A program made the translations under genes and the position numbers. Positions 1-4,640 of a DNA stretch of 6,319 bases are shown piece after piece; the stretch's first letter is position 1, and each line of letters opens with the position of its first letter. The notes below the pieces were generated by a model. It worked only from the letters and a program-made list of their open reading frames with translations, searched no databases and had not been told where the DNA came from. Source of the DNA: Prevotella sp. (GTDB taxonomy: Bacteria > Bacteroidota > Bacteroidia > Bacteroidales > Bacteroidaceae); NCBI GenBank assembly GCA_021204565.1, contig JAJPZE010000018.1, positions 1 to 6,319 on the forward strand. The letters are read 5' to 3'.

Positions 1-32
1 AGGTTTAATAGTAGATGATGATTAAATAATTT

Positions 33-68
33 GGTGCAGTCGGAGTGTTACAGCACCCCGATTGCACC
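33..68 (+). terminator. Strong hairpin, possible terminator of an upstream gene
   Basis: Bases 33-47 and 54-68 are inverted repeats that pair over 15 positions, with one G-T wobble and one A-C mismatch, around a 6-base loop (48-53). The hairpin is followed by TTTAATTATAATT, which is T-rich but not a clean T-run. It could terminate a plus-strand gene ending to the left of the window. On the minus strand it would lie just downstream of the possible promoter at 106-113. The pairing is seen directly; the terminator role is inferred. Confidence 0.5.
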
Positions 69-83
69 TTTAATTATAATTGT

Positions 84-239
84 ATGAAAAATAAAATTAC
101 ACGGCGCAAAGGTACGAAAAGTTCCTTGTATCCTATTTATAAGGTGGCGGCAAAATGGACAATAGCGTGGTTTATAGTAGTGCCACCGGTAATGTTTGTG
201 GTGTGGTTTCTTTGCGAATTTGTTATAGCAGTTTTATAG
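84..239 (+). CDS. Possible small single-pass membrane protein (51 aa)
   Basis: This is an unrecognised small ORF. From the ATG at 84 it encodes a Lys/Arg-rich start (residues 2-24 hold eight Lys/Arg) followed by a strongly hydrophobic stretch at residues 25-51 that includes IVVPPVMFVVWFL. That pattern fits a single transmembrane helix with a cytoplasmic positive N-terminus. An earlier in-frame ATG at 45 lies inside the hairpin at 33-68, so 84 is the better start. No Shine-Dalgarno sequence is evident, and TATAATTG at 75-82 is too close to the ATG to be its promoter. The ORF ends just before the repeat array. A minus-strand promoter-like motif lies inside it, which argues against it. It may be a chance ORF, and no function can be assigned. 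Confidence 0.3.
   Translation: MKNKITRRKGTKSSLYPIYKVAAKWTIAWFIVVPPVMFVVWFLCEFVIAVL
106..113 (-). promoter_or_regulatory. Possible Bacteroidetes -7 promoter element (minus strand)
   Basis: CAAAGGTA on the plus strand reads TACCTTTG on the minus strand, an exact match to the TAnnTTTG -7 consensus and identical to the elements before fhs and the tRNA. No TTG-type -33 box lies at the expected distance of about 19 bases. Transcription would run leftward through the hairpin at 33-68 and out of the window. No minus-strand gene is visible here. Confidence 0.35.
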
Positions 240-240
240 C

Positions 241-363
241 AAAGTTATGGCAGTGCCATAGCAGTGCCATTGGCAAGAGATGGTGCTATTCCGTGCCATT
301 GGCAGTGCCATTAGCAAGAGAGGGTGCTATTCCGTGCCATTGGCAGTGCCATTGGCAAGATAT
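241..363 (+). repeat. Three-copy 41-bp tandem array with paired GTGCCAT motifs (iteron-like)
   Basis: Copies at 282-322 and 323-363 are nearly identical. A degenerate copy occupies about 241-281. Each copy carries two GTGCCAT motifs, starting at 253/264, 293/305 and 334/346. Motifs within a pair are 11-12 bases apart, about one helical turn, and pairs recur every 41 bases, about four turns. Several motifs form the dyad TGCCA-T-TGGCA. Regularly phased short repeats next to a replication-protein gene are typical of initiator-binding iterons or of an operator array. The repeat structure is seen directly; the role as an origin or regulatory site is inferred. Confidence 0.75.
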
Positions 364-378
364 AGATATAGATATAGA
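359..378 (+). repeat. GATATA hexamer run
   Basis: Three exact copies of GATATA at 359-376 plus a partial fourth directly abut the last 41-bp repeat. AT-rich short tandem repeats beside iterons often act as DNA-unwinding elements in plasmid and phage origins. Here the run is short, so this role is only a suggestion. Confidence 0.6.
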
Positions 379-420
379 ACACCGCAAGTGCCTCCAGGCA
401 CTTGGTGCGGTGCGGTTCTA
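375..420. other. Large stem-loop with two 3-base bulges
   Basis: Three perfectly paired segments stack: 375-380 with 415-420 (6 bp), 381-386 with 406-411 (6 bp) and 387-393 with 396-402 (7 bp). Two bulges occur only on the right arm, TGG at 403-405 and GCG at 412-414. The apex is very tight, with only CC between the arms, so the last pair or two must open. A polypurine tract follows instead of a T-run, so it is not a plus-strand intrinsic terminator. It may be a structured origin element, a recombination site or an RNA structure. Confidence 0.6.
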
Positions 421-437
421 AGGAAAAGAAAAAAAAA

Positions 438-510
438 AGAAAAGGACGGGCAGGGCACGCCAATTGCCGCCATTGCGCTTACGCGCTCGGCAACGCGCCC
501 CCGTCTTTTC
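438..510. terminator. Long nested hairpin flanked by A-tract and T-tract, possible bidirectional terminator
   Basis: The outer arms 444-449 and 500-505 pair perfectly (GACGGG/CCCGTC). The pairing extends through A-tract 439-442 with T-tract 506-509 across one bulged base. Inside, 463-468 pairs with 488-493 (TTGCCG/CGGCAA) and 474-477 with 483-486 (GCGC/GCGC). T-rich sequence follows on the plus strand (506-514), and the A-rich stretch at 421-442 gives a long T-run on the minus strand. That is the layout of a bidirectional terminator separating the repeat region from the gene at 568. Another structural role cannot be excluded. Confidence 0.5.
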
Positions 511-567
511 TTTTCAAAGAGGGGAAAAGATTAAGAGATAGAAACAGAAATATATATAGTTGGTTTT

Positions 568-1686
568 ATGAATGGAATAAGGTATTCAGTGTGGTTTCCT
601 CATTATGCAGGGACGCGGAACGACCGCAAGGTTCAGGCGTTGCGAAAAAGGTTCGGAAACGGCGGTTATGCCGTATTGATAATGTTATTAGAGTGCATAG
701 CAGAGTCGGACGACCTTACATTGGCATTTGACAACGTGGAAAAAGAGGTTATTGCGGGCGATTTAGGTATTGATATAGAGGAGTTAGACGCGTTTGTAGA
801 AATGTGTACACGGTTCGGAATGATTACCCTAACCGACGGCAAACTAACTTGTGCCGCCATCTCGGAACGGTTGAAACCTTTGCGCGACAAGCATAACCGC
901 AAAGTAGAGGCGGGCAAACGCGGCGCGGCGAGCCGTTGGAATAAGAATGCACGTACAGACAGCACCGCCCCCGATTCAGGCGTGGAAAGTAGTTCAGGCG
1001 CGGCAAACGGTTCAGGCACGGAAACGAATACAGCCCCCGACCCGTCTTTTCCTTATGCCATTGTAGTAAACGTTTGGAATGATATTTGCGGCGGAACGTT
1101 GGAAACCGTCGACCCCGACAGCATACCCGACGGGCTAAAAACCGATATTTGCAGGCGGTTCACGGAACACAAACGCACCGACCCCGACAGGGTAAAAGAG
1201 GGAGCGGAGGTCGTTTCCAAAACGGTTATGGAGTCCAAATTCCTAACAGGCAAAGGTAAAAGCCGTTGGAGAACAAACCTCGCGTGGGTAATGAATGCCG
1301 AACACTTTGAAAGACTCCTCGCAGGTATGTACAATAATGGTTACAAATTTCCTTGCGAGGACGTTATCCGTGTATGGAACGGTTTTTGCGACACGCCCCG
1401 ACCCGACGGGCGCAATTTCAGTTGCAGGAAAGTAAGCACGGAAAATATTCCAAAAGACTTGCGGCGCGATATAAAAGCACGGTTCACGGAAAGGAACATA
1501 CTTTACCCGAGCCAAATCATAAACGTTATACGTTGGCAATGTCAGAAAATCTTTGCCTCCTCAATAATCACAAAACAGCAAACAACGCTCGCGTGGCTAA
1601 TGAGTAGCAGACAAGTGTGGGACGACATTAAAGCAGGGAAGTATGATAACACAAACACCGACGGCACTAACAGCCCCGAACATTGA
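568..1686 (+). CDS. Phage-type replisome-organizer-like protein (Lin1244/DUF4373-type N-terminus, duplicated C-terminal module)
   Basis: This is a likely DNA-replication initiation protein of a phage or related element. Residues 2-125 resemble the Lin1244/Lin1753-like (DUF4373) domain: an aromatic start with YSVWFPHYAG, then RNDRKVQALRKRFGNGGYAV and the later KRGAASRW motif. Residues 126-160 are a Ser/Gly/Ala/Thr/Asn-rich linker encoded partly by three 18-bp repeats. Residues 161-256 and 261-361 are two related copies of a module carrying VWN..C, IP..L..DI..RFTE, a [TS].LAW[VL]M core and an end like AG.Y.N. This resembles the C-terminal module of phage replisome organizers, where I would expect one copy. 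The ATG at 568 follows AT-rich sequence without a clear Shine-Dalgarno. An iteron-like array lies about 200 bp upstream, and a terminase-like HTH gene follows 123 bp downstream. The family call rests on recognition by eye. Confidence 0.75.
   Translation: MNGIRYSVWFPHYAGTRNDRKVQALRKRFGNGGYAVLIMLLECIAESDDLTLAFDNVEKEVIAGDLGIDIEELDAFVEMCTRFGMITLTDGKLTCAAISERLKPLRDKHNRKVEAGKRGAASRWNKNARTDSTAPDSGVESSSGAANGSGTETNTAPDPSFPYAIVVNVWNDICGGTLETVDPDSIPDGLKTDICRRFTEHKRTDPDRVKEGAEVVSKTVMESKFLTGKGKSRWRTNLAWVMNAEHFERLLAGMYNNGYKFPCEDVIRVWNGFCDTPRPDGRNFSCRKVSTENIPKDLRRDIKARFTERNILYPSQIINVIRWQCQKIFASSIITKQQTTLAWLMSSRQVWDDIKAGKYDNTNTDGTNSPEH
973..1026 (+). repeat. Three 18-bp direct repeats inside the replication gene
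   Basis: Units 973-990, 991-1008 and 1009-1026 share the core TTCAGGC[GA][TC]GG[AC]AA and encode DSGVES, SSGAAN and GSGTET in the interdomain linker. Related single copies of TTCAGGCG occur at about 630-640 in the same gene and at 1703-1717 just after it. A weaker match is at 1752-1767. Lambda-family phages carry 18-19-bp origin iterons in the linker-coding part of gene O, so this position is suggestive. A simple codon-repeat expansion of a flexible linker is the plainer alternative. Confidence 0.65.
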
Positions 1687-1781
1687 TTTAAGCGGCGATT
1701 GTGGTTCAGGCGTGCAATTATGTATCCGAGCCGGCAAAACGTAACAGCGGCAATTCAGGGCGCAAACAAAAGAATAAGTTA

Positions 1782-1789
1782 TACATTTG
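1782..1789 (+). promoter_or_regulatory. Bacteroidetes -7 promoter element before the HTH gene
   Basis: TACATTTG matches the TAnnTTTG -7 consensus exactly. It lies 20 bases before the ATG at 1810, which would leave a short leader. No convincing TTG -33 box is present at about 19 bases upstream. If active, the element allows the HTH gene to be transcribed separately from the replication gene, and it supports 1810 as the start. Confidence 0.45.
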
Positions 1790-1809
1790 TATGTAAATAT
1801 TTAACACGT

Positions 1810-2202
1810 ATGAAACAGCAAGAAAGACAACAGGCAAAGAAAGAGGCATTTATCGAGGCGTTGGAAAAGTCGCTCGGCGTTATTGCCCCAGCGTGCAGGG
1901 CAATCGGTATTGCCCGCAGGACGTATTACAATTGGTTAAAAGACGACCCGGCATTCGCGGCGGCGGTAGACGCTATCTTAAACGATACGGGCGATTTCGT
2001 CGAGGGCAAACTCTTGCAACTGATTAACGAGGGCGATACGGCGGCAATCATATTCTATTGCAAAACAAAATTAAAGAGTCGCGGGTATTCAGAGCGGCAA
2101 ACATTTGACGTGCAGGGCATACCCCCGACGACGCTCGTCGTATCTAATCAAGAGATTGCCGACAAAATCTCAAATGCAGAGAAATATGGTATCGAGGAAT
2201 GA
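1810..2202 (+). CDS. Helix-turn-helix protein, phage small-terminase / phBC6A51-like (130 aa)
   Basis: Likely a phage DNA-binding protein. From the ATG at 1810 it has a basic Gln/Lys-rich start and a helix-turn-helix at about residues 22-44 (GVIAPACRAIGIARRTYYNW). Then comes the DDPAFAAAV segment, and at residues 62-95 a region ending EGDTAAIIFYCKTKLKSRGY. An HTH followed by 'G-[nd]-x-x-A-I-[IF]-[FY]-x-x-K-[TR]' and 'RGY.E' is common in small terminase subunits and phBC6A51-type HTH proteins. An upstream extension of the frame (ATG 1720 or TTG 1699) is possible, but the promoter-like TACATTTG at 1782-1789 and the lack of conserved-looking sequence before 1810 favour the shorter form. No large terminase gene follows, which is unusual for a phage packaging operon. 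The protein may instead be a satellite terS or a regulator. Confidence 0.65.
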   Translation: MKQQERQQAKKEAFIEALEKSLGVIAPACRAIGIARRTYYNWLKDDPAFAAAVDAILNDTGDFVEGKLLQLINEGDTAAIIFYCKTKLKSRGYSERQTFDVQGIPPTTLVVSNQEIADKISNAEKYGIEE

Positions 2203-2249
2203 ATACCCCAGAAAACTCGTTTTAAGCGCAAGTTTTGTGTTTGGGGTAT
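2203..2249 (+). terminator. Inverted repeat directly after the HTH gene, terminator-like
   Basis: ATACCCCA at 2203-2210 pairs perfectly with TGGGGTAT at 2242-2249. AAAACT at 2212-2217 pairs with AGTTTT at 2231-2236, with an unequal internal loop between the two stems. It begins the base after the stop codon, the position expected for a terminator. However, AATTATT follows rather than a T-run, so an mRNA-stabilising or protein-binding role is also possible. Confidence 0.45.
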
Positions 2250-2390
2250 AATTATTAAGGCGAGGGCGTAAAAACGCAACAGAGCGCAAAATAAACGGTA
2301 AAAACGGCAATTAAATACAGCCGACGGTTATGCACTTTGCGCAATATAAAAAACGCGTGTGTATGGAGACTAAAAAAAACGAGCGGCGTG

Positions 2391-2420
2391 TTCGGAGTTT
2401 CCGAAAGTGATATACCTTTG
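2391..2420 (+). promoter_or_regulatory. Promoter of the putative small RNA
   Basis: TACCTTTG at 2413-2420 is an exact TAnnTTTG -7 element. TTC at 2391-2393 is one base off the TTG -33 element and lies 19 bases upstream, the same spacing as in the fhs and tRNA promoters. No ORF of convincing length follows. The next structured signal is the terminator at 2456-2496. Confidence 0.6.
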
Positions 2421-2426
2421 CAATAG

Positions 2427-2496
2427 TATTTCATAAAGAAAACATTGATTTATTTGGCGGCGTGCAGTCGGGAGACCACACACCGTCTTTTTTTTT
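2427..2496 (+). ncRNA. Putative short non-coding RNA (about 70 nt)
   Basis: A promoter (2391-2420) and a strong intrinsic terminator (2456-2496) bracket about 70 bases with no protein-coding potential. Transcription would begin near 2427, so the RNA would have a 5' AU-rich single-stranded stretch of about 30 nt followed by the GC-rich hairpin and U-tail. I do not recognise a known RNA family. Both ends are inferred from motifs, and the start may be off by several bases. It sits between the HTH gene and the tRNA, so it could be an antisense or regulatory RNA of the element. Confidence 0.45.
2456..2496 (+). terminator. Strong intrinsic terminator with nine T
   Basis: The stem pairs 2456-2464 with 2479-2487 (one G-T wobble, one C-A mismatch). 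After a 2x2 internal loop, 2467-2469 pairs with 2474-2476 around the tetraloop GGGA. Nine consecutive T follow at 2488-2496. This is a clear plus-strand rho-independent terminator. It could end the putative small RNA or read-through from the HTH gene. Confidence 0.75.
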
Positions 2497-2558
2497 GCCT
2501 TAAAACCGCGAAAGGGGAGATAAGGTTGGAGAAGTTAGTCAAAATTTAGCCAAAAAGT

Positions 2559-2596
2559 AGTGCCTAAAAACCGTAAAGTATTGATTTTTAGGCACT
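2559..2596 (-). terminator. Terminator-like hairpin after tRNA-Arg
   Basis: A perfect 12-bp inverted repeat (2559-2570 with 2585-2596) encloses a 14-base loop. On the minus strand it lies 15 bases after the tRNA 3' end and is followed by ACTTTTT (2551-2557), consistent with a terminator for the tRNA transcript. Its symmetry with A/T-rich inner arms would also allow some termination in the other direction. Confidence 0.65.
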
Positions 2597-2611
2597 TAAA
2601 AATTTAGGTTG

Positions 2612-2685
2612 TGACCCCGGCGGGATTCAAACCCGCGACCTTCAGAACCGGAATCTGACGCTCTATTCAGCTAAGCTACGGAGCC
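2612..2685 (-). tRNA. tRNA-Arg (anticodon CCG)
   Basis: The minus strand folds into a standard cloverleaf. A 7-bp acceptor stem pairs 2679-2685 with 2613-2619 and includes two G-T wobbles. The D-arm carries AGCTGAATAGAGC, the anticodon stem is TCAGA/TCTGA with loop TTCCGGT giving CCG, and the T-arm is GCGGG/CCCGC with loop TTTGAAT. The discriminator base is A at 2612. The next bases are CAA, so the 3' CCA is not encoded. It reads CGG codons. Its 3' end faces the accessory region to the left, making it a candidate integration site. It is transcribed from the promoter at 2729-2759. Confidence 0.95.
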
Positions 2686-2728
2686 GTGTCGGCGTAAAAA
2701 TCCGCCCGCGTGCGTTCTTTACGGCGTG

Positions 2729-2759
2729 CAAAGGTAAGATAAAAGGCGGAAAGAACAAA
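2729..2759 (-). promoter_or_regulatory. Promoter of tRNA-Arg
   Basis: On the minus strand TTTG (2756-2759) is followed after 19 bases by TACCTTTG (2729-2736), a full match to the Bacteroidetes -33/-7 consensus. The expected start lies near 2722, giving a leader of about 35 nt before the mature tRNA. The -33 box sits in the inner part of the fhs terminator hairpin. Confidence 0.75.
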
Positions 2760-2786
2760 GAAAACACCATCTTTATTCTTTCCGCC
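2741..2786 (-). terminator. Intrinsic terminator of fhs
   Basis: The perfect 11-bp inverted repeat 2745-2755 with 2776-2786 continues, past one mismatch, into a 5-bp inner stem (2757-2761 with 2770-2774) and an 8-base loop. On the minus strand it is followed by TTTTATCTT. It lies about 30 bases after the fhs stop codon, so it is a well-supported terminator for that gene. Confidence 0.75.
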
Positions 2787-2815
2787 GATTATGTATTACA
2801 ACGTATTTGATACGC

Positions 2816-4483
2816 TTACGACAAGCCCTCTATCTGCCCGTTGACTATGTCGATGACCTCCGCCTGCGGGTGGCGCGGCAGACCCGGCATACGCATAATA
2901 TCTCCCGCGATAGCGACAAGCATCTCGGCGCCGGCGTTGAGCACGAGGTCGCGGATAGTGAACGTAAAGTTCTCCGGCACTCCGTAGAGCTTCGGGTCGT
3001 CGGAGAAGGAATATTGCGTCTTGGCAATACAAACGGGATAGTGCGCCATACCGAGGCTTTCGGCGCGGGCAATCATCTTTTCCGCCGCCTTAGTGAATAC
3101 CGTTCTTCCAGCGCCGTAATATCCTTCGCTCACTTTGGTTATCTTCTCCTTAATGGTATCCCCGGCATCGTACAGATACGTGAGCGGCCGGCTCGGGTTC
3201 TCCTCGGCGGTCTTAGCTACGAGACGAGCCAAGGGGACGGCGCCCTCTCCGCCATCTGTGAACGCGCTGTTCTGCGCAAATCCGACGCCGAGTTCGGCGC
3301 AATGGTCGGCAACGAGCTGCATCTCCTCGTCGGTATCAAAGGCGTAACGATTGAAGCAAACCACCACTGTCTGCCCGAACTTCTGCAGGTTACGTATATG
3401 GAGATCCATATTCTTGAAGCCCGCTTTGAGCCCTTCGGCGTTCGGTTTCTTTATGTCGGCGACGTCTACCCCGCCGTGCAACTTCAGCCCTTGCGTTGTA
3501 GCGACGAGGACGGTGAGCACGGGTTGCAAACCTGTCCGGCGGCATTTGATGTCGAAGAATTTCTCCGCGCCGAGGTCGGCACCGAATCCGGCTTCCGTTA
3601 TGCACCAGTCGCCGTAGGTGAGCGCCATACGTGTAGCGATGACGGTGTTGCACCCGTGTGCGATGTTAGCGAAAGGTCCGCCGTGTATGAACGCCGGAGT
3701 ATTCTCCGTCGTTTGCACGAGGTTGGGGTTGATTGCGTCTCTCAGGAGCACGCAGATAGCTCCTTCGACGCCCATATCGCGCACGGTGAACGGTGTTCCG
3801 TCGGTCTTTATGCCCAGAAGGATGTTGCCGATACGGCGGCGCAAGTCGTCTTCATCGGTGGCGAGGCATAGTATCGCCATAATCTCGCTGGCGGGGGTGA
3901 TGTCGAAGCCGCTCTCGGAGAGCACGCCGTCGGTCTTGCTCCCGCAACCTGTGAAGATACGACGGAGATTGCGGTCGTTGACGTCTAACACTCTCTTCCA
4001 AAGCGTTTCTTTAAGGGCAAATCCCTCTTCGCGATGTTGATAAATGTAGTTGTCCATCAGGGCGGTTATCATATTGTGCGCCGTAGTTACGGCGTGAAAA
4101 TCGCCTGTGAAATGGAGATTGATTTTGTCCATGGGCAACACTTGCGCGTATCCGCCTCCCGCCGCGCCGCCTTTCATGCCGAAGCAGGGTCCGAGCGAGG
4201 GCTCGCGGAGGGCAAGCACGGCACGTTGCCCGATTTTATTCAGCCCCAGAGCCAAGCCGATAGATACGGTCGTCTTCCCTATCCCCGCCTTTGTCGGGGT
4301 GATTGCGGTAACGAGAACGAGCTTATGAGCTTTCGCCTTGTCGTTGTCGATAAGGGTGTAGGGCACCTTTGCGATATGCTTTCCGTAGGGCTCGAGCACG
4401 TCGGAGGGGATGTTGATTTGCGAAGCAACGTCGCCAATTGGCAACAACCGCGCCTCGCGAGCGATTTCAATGTCTGTCTTCAT
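2816..4483 (-). CDS. fhs: Formate--tetrahydrofolate ligase
   Basis: A cytoplasmic enzyme of one-carbon metabolism (EC 6.3.4.3) that joins formate to tetrahydrofolate using ATP, giving 10-formyl-tetrahydrofolate for purine and formyl-Met-tRNA synthesis. At 555 aa it has the normal full length. Visible family signatures are the nucleotide-binding loop at residues 62-72 (TPTKAGIGKTT), REPSLGP at 93-99, the glycine-rich MKGGAAGGGYAQV at 103-115, FTGDFHAVTTAHN at 125-137 and the MPGLPRHP motif near the C-terminus. IGKTT in place of the more common EGKTT is, as I recall, typical of Bacteroidetes homologues. The ATG at 4483 gives the expected N-terminus. It has its own promoter (4514-4543) and terminator (2741-2786), so it is probably monocistronic. 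No frameshift or missing motif is seen. Confidence 0.97.
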   Translation of the reverse strand: MKTDIEIAREARLLPIGDVASQINIPSDVLEPYGKHIAKVPYTLIDNDKAKAHKLVLVTAITPTKAGIGKTTVSIGLALGLNKIGQRAVLALREPSLGPCFGMKGGAAGGGYAQVLPMDKINLHFTGDFHAVTTAHNMITALMDNYIYQHREEGFALKETLWKRVLDVNDRNLRRIFTGCGSKTDGVLSESGFDITPASEIMAILCLATDEDDLRRRIGNILLGIKTDGTPFTVRDMGVEGAICVLLRDAINPNLVQTTENTPAFIHGGPFANIAHGCNTVIATRMALTYGDWCITEAGFGADLGAEKFFDIKCRRTGLQPVLTVLVATTQGLKLHGGVDVADIKKPNAEGLKAGFKNMDLHIRNLQKFGQTVVVCFNRYAFDTDEEMQLVADHCAELGVGFAQNSAFTDGGEGAVPLARLVAKTAEENPSRPLTYLYDAGDTIKEKITKVSEGYYGAGRTVFTKAAEKMIARAESLGMAHYPVCIAKTQYSFSDDPKLYGVPENFTFTIRDLVLNAGAEMLVAIAGDIMRMPGLPRHPQAEVIDIVNGQIEGLS

Positions 4484-4513
4484 AGGTTGTTAGCAGTATT
4501 TGATTTATGGGGG

Positions 4514-4543
4514 CAAAGGTATATAAACGAAATAAACATACAA
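4514..4543 (-). promoter_or_regulatory. Promoter of fhs
   Basis: On the minus strand TTG (4541-4543) is followed after 19 bases by TACCTTTG (4514-4521), an exact Bacteroidetes promoter. Transcription should begin around 4507, leaving a leader of only about 25 bases before the ATG at 4483. No operator or riboswitch fits in that space, so the gene looks constitutively expressed. Confidence 0.75.
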
Positions 4544-4640
4544 GCGAAAAGAGAGTTTTTTAGTCCGGCATACCTTGCCGGGCGCGCTCCGCCGCATCGT
4601 GCCGACGGAGCGGGGAAAGACGGTTAGGCGGGGCGCGAAG

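Noticed and set aside
241..363. CRISPR array
   Set aside because: Repeats are contiguous 41-bp units with no unique spacers, and no cas gene is present.
155..421. Open frame of 88 codons across the repeat array
   Set aside because: It stays open only because the 41-bp repeats lack stops. Its Cys/Trp/His-rich product is a readout of GTGCCAT/TTGGCA repeats and has no start signal.
666..1019. Minus-strand open frames inside the replication gene
   Set aside because: They are shadows of the gene on the plus strand, with no promoter or recognisable protein signature.
1699..1809. N-terminal extension of the HTH protein from TTG 1699 or ATG 1720
   Set aside because: It would place a TAnnTTTG promoter element inside the coding region and add residues with no domain features. 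The ATG at 1810 is preferred, though not proven.
2363..2410. Micro-ORF METKKNERRVRSFRK
   Set aside because: Only 15 codons with no clear ribosome binding site. A slip on its run of eight A would give another short frame ending at 2426, but nothing beyond chance supports translation.
387..2596. AGTGCCT/AGGCACT arms shared between the hairpins at 375-420 and 2559-2596 as possible element ends
   Set aside because: The shared segment is only about 7-8 bases within different hairpins. Each arm is explained by its own structure, so a matched pair of element ends is not supported.
2807..3871. Long plus-strand open frame of 354 codons
   Set aside because: It lies opposite fhs, whose family motifs are unmistakable. 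The plus-strand product has no recognisable domain, so it is a shadow of high-GC codon bias.
4565..4611. Two GC-rich hairpins (4565-4581 and 4586-4611) after the TPR-protein gene
   Set aside because: They could help end that transcript, but neither is followed by a T-run on the minus strand, so I do not call a terminator.
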